A stretch of DNA of 64,000 nucleotides. It comes from Burkholderia diffusa (GTDB lineage: Bacteria; Pseudomonadota; Gammaproteobacteria; Burkholderiales; Burkholderiaceae). The stretch covers positions 1-64,000 of the forward strand of contig NZ_CABVPN010000030.1 in assembly GCF_902499115.1 (NCBI RefSeq), written 5' to 3'. The notes below the pieces were generated by a model. That model was given only the letters and a program-made list of their open reading frames with translations, ran no database searches and had not been told where the DNA came from. The position numbers and the translations under genes are program-made. Positions 27,015-35,276 of the stretch are shown one piece after another. Each line of letters opens with the position of its first letter. The stretch's first letter is position 1.

Positions 27015-28034
27015 TTACTTGCGGTCGACGATCACGCGGTCGAACGTGCCGCCGTCGGCGAAGTGGGTCTTCTGCGCGTTCGCCCAGCTGCCGAAAACCT
27101 GCTCGACGCTGAACGTCTTCAGCGGCTTGAACTCGGCCGCATGCTTCTTCAGCACGGCCGCGTCGCGCGGGCGCAGATGGTGCCGCGCGATGATCTCCTG
27201 CGCCTGCGGCGTGTACAGGTAGTCGAGATACGCCTGCGCGACCTTGCGCGTGCCCTTCTTGTCGACGACCTTGTCGACGACGGCGACGGGCGGCTCCGCG
27301 AGGATGCTCGCCGACGGGTACACGGCGTCGAATTCCGCCCCCGACGCGCCCGTGTCCATCAGCGCGACCTCGTTCTCGAACGTGACGAGCACGTCGCCGA
27401 TGCCGCGCTGCGTGAAGGTCGTCGTCGCGCCGCGGCCGCCCGAGTCCAGCACCGGCACGTTGCGGAACACCGCCTTCTCGAAGTCGAGCGCCTGCTGATC
27501 GGTCGCGCCCTTCTGCTTCTGATAGCCCCACGCGGCGAGGTACGCGTAGCGGCCGTTGCCCGACGTCTTCGGGTTCGCGATGATCACCTGCACGCCCGGC
27601 TTCGCGAGATCGCTCCAGTCCTTGATCGCCTTCGGATTGCCCTTGCGCACGAGGAACACCATCGTCGTCGAGTACGGCGAGCTGTTGTCCGGGAAGCGCG
27701 CGCGCCAGTCCTTCGGCAGCAGCTGGCCGCGCTCGGCGAGCAGGTCGATGTCGTTCGGCTGGTTCATCGTCACGACGTCGGCCTGCAGCCCCTGCAGCAC
27801 CGACAGCGCCTGCGCGCTCGACGCGCCGTGCGACTGCTTGATCGTCACGGTTTCGCCTGTCTGCTGCTTGTACGCGGCCGCGAAGCTCGTGTTGATGTCC
27901 TTGTACAGCTCGCGCGTCACGTCGTACGACACGTTCAGGATCGACGTGTCCGCGTGCGCGGCCGTTGCCGCCACGACCAGCGCCGCCGCGGCGCCCGTGT
28001 GCAGCCAGCGGCCGATCCCGTTGATGCTTGTCAT
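27015..28034 (-). CDS. sbp: Sulfate ABC transporter substrate-binding protein
   Basis: Periplasmic sulfate/thiosulfate-binding protein of 339 aa. Signal peptide about residues 1-28, cleaved after AHA. The mature protein begins TSILNVSYDVTRELY and carries the family motifs SHGASSAQA, DVVTMNQPNDID, NPKTSGNGRYAYL, GGRGATTTF and ENEV, which line the sulfate pocket. Start at 28034. No cysT/cysW/cysA genes accompany it here, so either it feeds a transporter encoded elsewhere or the operon is split. It could also be called CysP; sequence alone favours the sulfate-binding Sbp group. Confidence 0.93.
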   Translation of the reverse strand: MTSINGIGRWLHTGAAAALVVAATAAHADTSILNVSYDVTRELYKDINTSFAAAYKQQTGETVTIKQSHGASSAQALSVLQGLQADVVTMNQPNDIDLLAERGQLLPKDWRARFPDNSSPYSTTMVFLVRKGNPKAIKDWSDLAKPGVQVIIANPKTSGNGRYAYLAAWGYQKQKGATDQQALDFEKAVFRNVPVLDSGGRGATTTFTQRGIGDVLVTFENEVALMDTGASGAEFDAVYPSASILAEPPVAVVDKVVDKKGTRKVAQAYLDYLYTPQAQEIIARHHLRPRDAAVLKKHAAEFKPLKTFSVEQVFGSWANAQKTHFADGGTFDRVIVDRK

Positions 28035-28253
28035 CGTGATATGCCCCGTTTCCAGTGGTGGTGAATGTGCGTGACGGCACGCGTACGCGCTGTCATCCAA
28101 ACGTAAGCGGGCATTCTAGCGGCCGGACGCCGCGCGCTTTCCAATCTGTCGTGCAAAGCAAATCTCGAATCCTGCTAAACGGGGCGCGCATCGCTCGCGT
28201 ACGCGCCGGATCCGATGTTAAGATCGCCGCTCAGCCCTTTTCACGGTTCATCC

Positions 28254-28349
28254 ATGTCCGCTGCCCTGCGCTCGCCCTCGATCCTTGCCGCCATCGCGGC
28301 AGGTGCGCGCGCGGCCGGGCTGAAACTGAAAAAACGACTCCTCGACTGA
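28254..28349 (+). CDS. Possible 31-aa small protein or leader peptide
   Basis: A short frame starts with ATG at 28254. The peptide has a hydrophobic/alanine-rich N-terminal half (SILAAIAAGARAAG) and a basic end (LKLKKRLLD). Its stop codon opens a GC-rich hairpin (28348-28368), an arrangement that recalls an attenuator. It lies between a plausible -10 box and the DapA-family gene. No family was recognised; it may not be expressed. Confidence 0.3.
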   Translation: MSAALRSPSILAAIAAGARAAGLKLKKRLLD

Positions 28350-28368
28350 CGGGGACGTCGCGTCCCGT
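28348..28368 (+). other. Hairpin after the small frame
   Basis: GACGGG-GACG and CGTC-CCGTC pair around TCG, one base bulged. There is no immediate T-run. It is either an attenuator-like structure or chance. Confidence 0.4.
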
Positions 28369-28488
28369 CAGGCGAATGCCGGACGGGATGCGCGCAGGTC
28401 GTTTTCATCTTCTTGCTTGCACGCCTCGCTCCGGCGCACCGCCGGCGGAACGGTTCCTTTCCACTCCGTTTCCACCATGAGGTTTTTC

Positions 28489-29382
28489 ATGCAAGCACGT
28501 TTCGAAGGTATCTGGCTGCCGCTCATCACGCCGTTCCACGACGGCGAGGTCGACCACGGCGCGCTCGCGCGGCTCGCGCGTCACTATGCGAAGGCGGGCA
28601 TCGCGGGTTTCGTCGCGGGCGCGACGACCGGTGAAGGCGTGCTGCTCGACGCGCGCGAACAGGACGCCGTGTTCGCGACGCTGCGCGATGCCGTACCCGG
28701 CCTGCCGATTGTCGTCGGGCTCACCGCGAGCGCGACGCTCTTCGCGGCCGCCCGTGCACGCGAACTCGCCGCGCTGCGCCCCGACGGGCTACTCGTCACG
28801 CCGCCCGTCTACGTTCGGCCGACGCAGGACGGAATCCGCCGCCACGTCGAAGCGATCGTCGATGCGGCCGACCTGCCGGTGCTCGTCTACAACATCCCGT
28901 ACCGCACCGGCGTGAACGTCGAACTGGAAACGCTGCAGGCGCTCGCGCGCGATCCGCGCGTCGCGGGCATCAAGGAGTGCGGCGGGACGCTCGACCGGAT
29001 GAGCCGGCTCGTGCACGACACGCCGCTCGCGATCCTCTCCGGCGACGACAACCAGAACTTCGCCGCGCTGTGTGCCGGTGCGCACGGCGCGATCGCCAGC
29101 AGCGCGCATGTGCTGCCCGAATGGCACGTGCGCATTCATGCGCTGCTGCGCGACGGCCGGCTCGCCGACGCGCGGCGGCTGTCGGTCGCGCTGCAGCCGC
29201 TCGTCGCGGCACTGTTCGCGGAGCCGAATCCGGCACCGGTGAAGGCGGTGCTGGCCGCGCAAGGGTGGTGCGAAGACGGGTTGAGGTTGCCGTTCGTGCC
29301 GGCGAGCGAGGGGTTGCGGGAGCGGCTGGCAGCGACGCTTGCGGCACTCGACGAGATCGAGCCGGACATTGCCGTTGCATAG
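28489..29382 (+). CDS. Dihydrodipicolinate synthase/N-acetylneuraminate lyase family protein
   Basis: Class I aldolase-type TIM barrel, 297 aa. Family signs are the GATTGEGVLLD phosphate/carboxylate-binding loop, the catalytic Tyr in YNIPYRTGV, and the Schiff-base Lys in GIKECGG. It resembles DapA, but Burkholderia usually has a separate main dapA in another context, so this may act on another oxo-acid. Start 28489 (MQARFEG) has GAGG six bases upstream; ATG 28477 is the alternative. It stands between sbp and a VapC remnant with no metabolic neighbours. Confidence 0.88.
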   Translation: MQARFEGIWLPLITPFHDGEVDHGALARLARHYAKAGIAGFVAGATTGEGVLLDAREQDAVFATLRDAVPGLPIVVGLTASATLFAAARARELAALRPDGLLVTPPVYVRPTQDGIRRHVEAIVDAADLPVLVYNIPYRTGVNVELETLQALARDPRVAGIKECGGTLDRMSRLVHDTPLAILSGDDNQNFAALCAGAHGAIASSAHVLPEWHVRIHALLRDGRLADARRLSVALQPLVAALFAEPNPAPVKAVLAAQGWCEDGLRLPFVPASEGLRERLAATLAALDEIEPDIAVA

Positions 29383-29445
29383 GCAGCGGCTCGCTGCTCG
29401 ATTCGGCTCGGCTCGGCAACCAGCGCGTTCTGCACCCGGAGTGTT

Positions 29446-29634
29446 TCAAGCAGTCGGAACCTGAGACAGGCCGTAGCGTGCAAGCCGGGCGTCGGCCGTC
29501 ACGCGTTTCTGCGGTTCATGCCGAGCTTGCGCGACGAGCAAGCGATCGAACGGGTCGCGACGATGGTGCGGCAGATCATGCACTGCGGCCCCGTGCACGG
29601 CGCGAACCGGCAGTTCGCCTTGCGGGACGCCGAG
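29446..29634 (-). pseudogene. VapC-type PIN-domain toxin, C-terminal remnant
   Basis: Reading the minus strand in the frame directly behind the LysR stop codon gives 62 codons ending at 29446. They contain the VapC landmarks HHRRDPFDRLLVAQA (with the conserved PIN-domain aspartate) and TADARLARYG, in the right spacing, preceded by the ELPV strand region. The N-terminal half, with the first catalytic acidic residues, is missing, and there is no proper start codon. No VapB antitoxin is seen nearby. This is a broken toxin gene whose front was lost at the junction with the LysR gene. Confidence 0.72.
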
Positions 29635-30687
29635 TCACGCCGCGAGCGCCGCCCCCTCCCCCGCCGTCGCGTCCCGCACCGCCTGCGTGACGATCCGCGC
29701 GAGCCGCTCGACGGTCGGCGTCGCCGACGACGTTCGCCGCAGCAGCATCAGCGGCAGGCTCGGCAGCGCCGGCAGCCCGGACGACGCCGCGTCGAGCACG
29801 CGCACCGACGCGGGCAGCCCGTAGTGCGAGCGCACCGTCAGCCCGAGGCCGGCCGCCGCCGCGGCCCACAGCCCGGCCAGGCTCGGCGTCGTGAACGCGA
29901 CGCGCCACGGCACGTCCGCGCGATCGAGCGCATCGGTCGCCGCGCCGAAGAAGCGGCACGGCCGGTCGAACACGACGAGCGGCAGCGGCTCGCCCGACGC
30001 GCGCATCGCACGAAGACGCGCGCCGCCGTCGTCATCGGCCTCCGCCGGCCCGTCGCCGTCCGGCATCCCGAAGCCGCTCGCGCCGACCGCCGCGATCCAC
30101 TGCATCGGCACCTGCGCGATCGCGTCGCTGTCGATGCCCGCGCGCGACACCAGCGTCGCCGACGCCGGGTCGCCCCACACGAGCGCGAGATCGAGCTGGT
30201 TGGCGTCCAGCCGCTCGAGTAACTCGGCATTGCGTGCGACGCGCGCCTCGATCCTCACCTTCGGATGTGCCCGCGCGAAACGCCCGAGCACGTCGGGCAG
30301 GATCGCTTCGCCGAAGTCCTCCTGCAGGCCGACACGCACCCAGCCGTCGAGATTCACGCCGCGCACCGCCGCGGCCGCTTCATCGTTCAACTCGATCATC
30401 CGCCGCGCATAGCGCAGCATCGCGTCGCCGGCGTCGGTCAGCGCGAGCCCGCGCCCGGCCTTCACGAACAACGGCGTGCCGGCCTGTTCCTCGAGCTTGC
30501 GGATCTGCGCGCTCACCGCCGACGACGAACGCGCGACGCGATCGGCGGCCTTCGCGAAGCTGCCGAGATCCACGCCCGCCACCAGGCTGCGCAACGCCGC
30601 GACGTCGAAGTTCGGCCGGGCCAGCGCGGCGTCGGGTGCGAGCGCCACCGCGCCGTGGGCATTGTCTTGTCCGGACATCTCAATCAT
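29635..30687 (-). CDS. LysR-family transcriptional regulator
   Basis: DNA-binding regulator of 350 aa. The N-terminal winged HTH is at about residues 28-90 (LRSLVAGVDLGSFAKAADRVARSSSAVSAQIRKLEEQAGTPLF in pieces); the substrate-binding domain follows (VRVGLQEDFGEAILPDVLGRFARAHP, LVWGD, AGLGLTV). An insert of acidic residues near 205 (PAEADDDGG) is unusual. Divergent to the MFS transporter with 99 bp between starts, so it probably controls that gene and itself. ATG 30687 is used; ATG 30678 is equally possible. The 3' end joins directly onto the VapC remnant. Confidence 0.9.
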   Translation of the reverse strand: MIEMSGQDNAHGAVALAPDAALARPNFDVAALRSLVAGVDLGSFAKAADRVARSSSAVSAQIRKLEEQAGTPLFVKAGRGLALTDAGDAMLRYARRMIELNDEAAAAVRGVNLDGWVRVGLQEDFGEAILPDVLGRFARAHPKVRIEARVARNAELLERLDANQLDLALVWGDPASATLVSRAGIDSDAIAQVPMQWIAAVGASGFGMPDGDGPAEADDDGGARLRAMRASGEPLPLVVFDRPCRFFGAATDALDRADVPWRVAFTTPSLAGLWAAAAAGLGLTVRSHYGLPASVRVLDAASSGLPALPSLPLMLLRRTSSATPTVERLARIVTQAVRDATAGEGAALAA

Positions 30688-30786
30688 CCCGTTTTATCGA
30701 ACGATTCATCAAAAACTTTCCGATTTTCGGGATGAATGTAGATCGCCACACTGACGATGTCAATTTCCAGAACGGGCCCTGTCGCC

Positions 30787-32043
30787 ATGGATACCTCCTG
30801 CCTTGCTTCCCAGCCCTCGCCCGCGCACGCCGCGCGCGGCCCGGCCCACCGCTGGCGCGTGCTCGCGGCCGGCGTCGCCGCGAACATGAGCTTTTCCGCG
30901 GCCGCGGCCGGCATTCCGACCACCGCCGTGTGGATGCGCTCGGCCTATCACCTCGACAACGGCGCGCTCGGCCTCGTGCTCGGCGCGCTCGGCTTCGGCG
31001 TCGCGCTCTCGGAGTTGCCGTGGGGAATCGCCGCCGACCGTTTCGGCGATCGCCACGTGCTGCTCACCGGCCTCGTCGCGACGGCCGCGATGCTCGCGCT
31101 CATGGTGGCCACGATCGTCCCGACCACCCACGCGGTGCCGCCGCTCATGCGCGTCGTCGCGGCGATGTGCTGCGTCGGCCTGCTCGGCGGCAGCGTGAAC
31201 GGATCGAGCGGACGCGCGGTGATGCGCTGGTTCGGCGAACGCGAACGCGGGCTCGCGATGAGCATCCGCCAGACGGCCGTGCCGCTCGGCGGCGGCGTCG
31301 GCGCGGCGCTGCTGCCGTCGCTCGCGTCGCATGCGGGCTTCGCCGCGGTGTACGGCGCGTTGATGCTGCTGTGCGCCGGATCGGCCGCGCTGACGTGGCG
31401 CTGGCTGCACGAACCGCCCGACGCGCCGGCCGGCACGCACCGCCCTGTCGCGCAGCAGCAGCCGGCCGCGCCCGTGCGCAGTCCGCTTGCGAGCGGCCGC
31501 GTGTGGCGCATCGTGCTCGGCATCGGCGCGCTGTGTGCGCCGCAGTTCGCGGTGCTCACGTTCGCGACCGTGTTCTTGCACGATTTCGGCCGGCTCGGCC
31601 TCGCCGGCATCAGCGCGGCGATGGTGGCGTTGCAGCTCGGCGCAATGGTGATGCGCGTGTGGAGCGGCCGCCATACCGACCGGCACGGCAACCGGCGCGC
31701 GTACCTGCGCGGGTCGGTCTGCGTCGCGGCCGGATCGTTCGCGCTGCTCGCGGCCGCGACCGCCGGCAGCCCACACGTACCGCTCGCCGCGATCGTCGCG
31801 ATCCTCGTGTTCGCCGGCATCTGCGTGTCGGCCTGGCACGGCGTCGCGTATACCGAACTCGCGACGCTCGCGGGCGCGAACCACGCAGGCACCGCGCTCG
31901 GGATGGCGAACACGATCGTCTATCTCGGGCTGTTCGCGACGCCGCTCGCGATTCCGCCGCTGCTCGCCGTCAGTTCGTGGAGCGTGGTCTGGCTCGCGGC
32001 CGCGCTGATCGCGGGCGCGACCTGGCCGCTGTTTGCCCGATAG
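30787..32043 (+). CDS. Major facilitator superfamily transporter
   Basis: Inner-membrane transporter of 418 aa with twelve predicted membrane spans. Between TM2 and TM3 the MFS A-motif variant GIAADRFGDRHVLL is visible, with a second copy RHTDRHGNRRAYL between TM8 and TM9. A 35-residue hydrophilic central loop (PPDAPAGTHRPVAQQQ) separates the halves. ATG 30787 (MDTSCLAS) is preferred; 30757 is an alternative. Divergently paired with the LysR regulator, which suggests inducible import or efflux of an organic acid or drug; the substrate is unknown. Confidence 0.88.
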   Translation: MDTSCLASQPSPAHAARGPAHRWRVLAAGVAANMSFSAAAAGIPTTAVWMRSAYHLDNGALGLVLGALGFGVALSELPWGIAADRFGDRHVLLTGLVATAAMLALMVATIVPTTHAVPPLMRVVAAMCCVGLLGGSVNGSSGRAVMRWFGERERGLAMSIRQTAVPLGGGVGAALLPSLASHAGFAAVYGALMLLCAGSAALTWRWLHEPPDAPAGTHRPVAQQQPAAPVRSPLASGRVWRIVLGIGALCAPQFAVLTFATVFLHDFGRLGLAGISAAMVALQLGAMVMRVWSGRHTDRHGNRRAYLRGSVCVAAGSFALLAAATAGSPHVPLAAIVAILVFAGICVSAWHGVAYTELATLAGANHAGTALGMANTIVYLGLFATPLAIPPLLAVSSWSVVWLAAALIAGATWPLFAR

Positions 32044-32229
32044 CGAGCCGTCGCGCGGAACACGCGGACGCCGCGCGGTCCATACCGCGACGCAAGCACG
32101 CCGTCGTCCCACCTCGCGGGCCAGCGCGCGCCGAGCGGCGGCTGCGTCGCCCGCACGGCCACCGTGCGACATCCGTTGCGCGTTCGCACGTGATCGCTTC
32201 CACTGCGTTGCCCTCCCGTGCAAACGTGG

Positions 32230-32576
32230 TGGTTGCGTGCGCGGCGCGCACGGCGGCGGCGATGTTCGGGGACGCGCCGCAGCGACACAGGTTGCCGCTC
32301 ATGCGCTCGCGAATCTTGTCGTCCGACAGTTGCACGGGACGATGCCGCACGTCGCCGGTGGCAGCGCTCGCGGCACCCGCCGCGAACGCGTCGAACAGCG
32401 CGGCCGCGCAGCAGGGCTGGCCGGACGTGGAATAGCCGCCCTGAAATGCATCGTGTTCGATGAATGATGCTGCACCGGGCTCGACACGCCGCCGCGTGCG
32501 GGCCCTTCGACGGTCGTGATCCGCGCACCTTCGTGCATCACCGCGAGCCCCCGGTCGTCGCGCCGCACGCGCATGC
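32230..32576 (-). pseudogene. Decayed 2Fe-2S subunit of a molybdenum aldehyde/xanthine oxidoreductase (YagT-like)
   Basis: Two minus-strand frames joined together reproduce the second half of a YagT/IorA-type protein. The first gives LAVMHEGARITTVEG up to SPVQ; a one-base loss at 32465-32469 shifts the frame; the second continues as FIEHDAFQGGYSTSGQ and then KIRERMSGNLCRCGASPNI. The expected cluster motif CGYCTPGQ has become GGYSTSGQ, so both of its cysteines are lost, while the later CRC motif remains. The N-terminal ferredoxin domain is absent. A following GTG-start stretch, EAITCERATDVA (about 32160-32205), looks like the beginning of the FAD subunit, also decayed. A dead Mo-enzyme operon. 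Confidence 0.72.
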
Positions 32577-32636
32577 TAATGCGTGCAGCATCTGCATCCG
32601 CCGGAAAATTCCGCCATCCGTGGATGCGACTTTCCG

Positions 32637-32740
32637 CGAAAGCGTTCGGTCAGGTTTGCGAAAGCATTTCGCGATCATGCTCCGGTCGCAAACGATTCAC
32701 CGAATCGTCGCATCCTCCCGGCATACTCGAAAACGTTTCC
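32637..32740. promoter_or_regulatory. Three GAAA-N3-TTTC-type inverted repeats
   Basis: CGAAAGCGTTCG (32637-32648), GCGAAAGCATTTCGC (32658-32672, perfect GCGAAA/TTTCGC arms) and CGAAAACGTTTCC (32728-32740) share one dyad plan. Centres are 22 bp and 69 bp apart, close to two and six to seven helical turns. They lie just upstream of the lipoprotein and phospholipase C genes and look like operator sites for a LacI/PurR-like or similar dimeric regulator. Confidence 0.5.
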
Positions 32741-32765
32741 CGATCCGCCTGCCAGGAGAGAAGTC

Positions 32766-33050
32766 ATGCGTCGCGCTGCCCTCGTCGTCGTTCTATGTGC
32801 CGCCACCCTCGCCGCCGCCTGCAGCGACGACGCGCCGCACGACGCGCACGCGGCCGACGCCTCCCAACAGGCCGGCGCATCGTCCGGCTCCGCGAGCGCG
32901 TTCAACAGCGCCGCGGGCGCGAGCGCCGCCGCGTCCGATGCCGCACCGCTCGCGCCGCCCGTCGTCCACTACCCGCCCGACGATGACGACGACACGAAGC
33001 CCGCGATGAACCCGGGCGCGTCCGGCGTCGCCGCATCGTCGGCGCATTGA
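32766..33050 (+). CDS. Small lipoprotein of unknown function
   Basis: Predicted 94-aa lipoprotein. A basic-hydrophobic signal (MRRAALVVVLCAATLAAAC) ends in a lipobox with the cysteine at residue 19, followed by Ser-Asp-Asp, a signal that with Asp at +3 still permits outer-membrane or inner-membrane retention. The mature part is low-complexity: Ala/Ser-rich, then PPVVHYPPDDDDD and a Gly/Ser tail. The ribosome-binding site AGGAGAG precedes ATG 32766. It sits 51 bp before the phospholipase C gene in the same direction and may be co-transcribed. No family was recognised. Confidence 0.75.
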   Translation: MRRAALVVVLCAATLAAACSDDAPHDAHAADASQQAGASSGSASAFNSAAGASAAASDAAPLAPPVVHYPPDDDDDTKPAMNPGASGVAASSAH

Positions 33051-33101
33051 TTCCGCCGTTCCTGTCCCTGCCCCCCGATCGCAGAACCGAGGTGAAATAA
33101 C

Positions 33102-35222
33102 ATGACGTCATCGAGCCGCCGCCGTTTCCTGCATACCGTCGCACAATCCGCGGGCGCCGCCGTCGCGCTCAACGCGTTCCCCGAATCGATCCGCCGCGCG
33201 CTCGCGATTCCTGCCGCGCGCGGCACCGGCACGATCCGCGATGTCGAGCACATCGTCGTGTTCATGCAGGAGAACCGTTCGTTCGATCATTACTTCGGAC
33301 ACCTGCGCGGTGTGCGCGGCTACAACGACCGCTTCCCGATTCCGCTGCCGAACGGCAAGCCGGTGTGGTATCAGCCGTCCAAGGAAGACCCGGCGAAGCC
33401 CGTGCTGCCGTTCCGGCTCGACACGAAGACGACCAGCGCGCAGTGCCTCGGCGCGCTCGACCACTCGTGGGCGAAGACCCACGCGGCGATCGACGGCGGC
33501 CGCTACGACCAGTGGCCCGCGAACAAGACCGACATGACGATGGGCTATCACGTGCGCGAGGACATCCCGTTCCACTACGCGCTCGCCGATGCGTTCACCG
33601 TCTGCGACAACTACTTCTGCTCGCTGCCGGGGCCGACGCACCCGAACCGCTCGTACCTGATGACGGGCACGGTCGACCCGACCGGCAAGTTCGGCGGCCC
33701 GCTGCTCGACAACGCCGACTACGTCGACGGCGACCTGCCGCCCGCGTACCAGCTGCTGTCGTGGACGACCTTCCCCGAACGGCTCGAGGCGCGCGGCGTG
33801 TCGTGGCAGATCTACCAGCAGGGGCTCACGTGGGCCGATCCGTACAACGGCAACTACGGCACGAACATCCTGCAGAACTTCACGAACTTCATCAACGCGA
33901 AGCCGGGCTCGTCGCTGTACCAGCGCGCGCAGACGGTACGCACGCTCGACAACCTGAAGGACGACGTGATCAACGACCGGCTGCCGCAGGTGTCGTGGCT
34001 GCTGCCGCCCGCCGTGTTCTCCGAACATCCGAAATACACGCCGGCATACGGCGCGAACTACACGTCGCAGATCCTCGACGCGCTCACGGCGAATCCGGAC
34101 GTGTGGGCGAAGACCGTGCTGTTCATCATGTACGACGAGAACGACGGCTTCTTCGATCACGTCGTGCCGCCGCAGCCGCCGACGTCGGCCGCGCAGGGCG
34201 CATCGACCGTGACCACCGACGGCGAACTGCACACGGTCGTGAATCCCGGCCGCGGTGGCAGCTACACGGCCGACGGCCTGCCATACGGCCTCGGGCCGCG
34301 CGTGCCGATGACGGTCGTGTCGCCGTGGTCGAAAGGCGGCTTCGTGTGCTCGCAGGTGTTCGACCATACCTCGGTGATCCGCTTCATCGGCGAACGCTTC
34401 GGTGTCGACGAGCCGAACATCACGCCGTGGCGCCGGACCGTCTGTGGCGACCTCACCGCCGCGTTCGACTTCCGCTCGTCCGACGCGTCGTTTCCGACGC
34501 TGCCCGACACGAGCCAGTACCGCTCGATCGCCGACCAGCAATGCACGTCGCAACCCGCTCCGACCGTACCCGCGATGCCGTCGCCGATCGATCCGCAGGA
34601 GCCCGGCGTGCGGCCGGCCCGCGCGCTGCCGTACGAACTGCACGTGAACGCGAGCATCTACGGCGGCAACACGCTGCGCATCGAGTTCGCGAACCGCGGC
34701 AACCAGGGCGCGCACTTCCAGGTGTACGCGACGAACCGCACCGACGGCCCGTGGCGCTACACGGTCGGCGCGCGCCGCGTGCTGCACGCGGACTTCGACC
34801 TGACGGAGACGAACGGCGCGTATGCGTTCTCGGTGTACGGCCCGAACGGCTTCGTGCGGGTGTTCGCGGGCAACGTGTCGGCCGCGACGGCGCGCCGCCG
34901 CAACCATGCGCAGCCGGAAGTGAAGGCCGGCTACGACATCGCGAACGGCAACCTGTACCTGAAGCTGCGCAACCATGGCGCGGGCCACGTGACGCTCACG
35001 CTGGCCGACAACGCATACGGCACGCCCGCGCGCCAGGTGACGCTGCACGGCGGCGACGAACACGTCGAGCAATGGGCGCTCGCGTCGAGCCATCACTGGT
35101 ATGACGTGACGGTGAGCGACGGCGCGAACGGCACGTTCTCGCGCCGCTTCGCGGGCCACGTCGAAAACGGCCGGCCGAGCTACTCGGATCCGGCCGCGGT
35201 GCGGCCCGTTTCAGCGTCGTAA
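33102..35222 (+). CDS. plcN: Phospholipase C, phosphocholine-specific type
   Basis: Secreted phosphoesterase of 706 aa in the acid phosphatase/PLC family. A twin-arginine signal (SSRRRFLH) covers residues 1-35. The catalytic domain shows HIVVFMQENRSFDHYFGHLRGVRG with the metal-binding Glu-Asn, the LPGPTHPNRSYLMTG segment with the conserved Thr/His and the FIMYDENDGFFDHVVPP motif. From about residue 500 two C-terminal beta-rich DUF756-type domains follow (VNASIYGGNTLRIEFANRG; PEVKAGYDIANGNLYLKLRNHG). Burkholderia phospholipases C of this type degrade phosphatidylcholine and release phosphate; the precise PlcN designation is by family resemblance. Upstream operator-like repeats suggest regulated expression. 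Confidence 0.9.
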   Translation: MTSSSRRRFLHTVAQSAGAAVALNAFPESIRRALAIPAARGTGTIRDVEHIVVFMQENRSFDHYFGHLRGVRGYNDRFPIPLPNGKPVWYQPSKEDPAKPVLPFRLDTKTTSAQCLGALDHSWAKTHAAIDGGRYDQWPANKTDMTMGYHVREDIPFHYALADAFTVCDNYFCSLPGPTHPNRSYLMTGTVDPTGKFGGPLLDNADYVDGDLPPAYQLLSWTTFPERLEARGVSWQIYQQGLTWADPYNGNYGTNILQNFTNFINAKPGSSLYQRAQTVRTLDNLKDDVINDRLPQVSWLLPPAVFSEHPKYTPAYGANYTSQILDALTANPDVWAKTVLFIMYDENDGFFDHVVPPQPPTSAAQGASTVTTDGELHTVVNPGRGGSYTADGLPYGLGPRVPMTVVSPWSKGGFVCSQVFDHTSVIRFIGERFGVDEPNITPWRRTVCGDLTAAFDFRSSDASFPTLPDTSQYRSIADQQCTSQPAPTVPAMPSPIDPQEPGVRPARALPYELHVNASIYGGNTLRIEFANRGNQGAHFQVYATNRTDGPWRYTVGARRVLHADFDLTETNGAYAFSVYGPNGFVRVFAGNVSAATARRRNHAQPEVKAGYDIANGNLYLKLRNHGAGHVTLTLADNAYGTPARQVTLHGGDEHVEQWALASSHHWYDVTVSDGANGTFSRRFAGHVENGRPSYSDPAAVRPVSAS

Positions 35223-35276
35223 GTCCGGCGGCACGACGGTGCGCGGCCCGCGCCGCGCAGCGCGTGCGCGTGAGTG

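Larger units (their letters stand above)
28035..28488. other. Gap between sbp and the DapA-family gene
   Basis: The 454-bp stretch holds the divergent promoters of both neighbours and one possible 31-codon gene followed by a hairpin, listed below. TTAAGAT (28215-28221) looks like a -10 region upstream of that small frame. Nothing else was identified. Confidence 0.5.

Noticed and set aside
29518..30222. Plus-strand frame opposite the LysR gene and VapC remnant
   Set aside because: Antisense shadow; composition Arg-rich and no domain.
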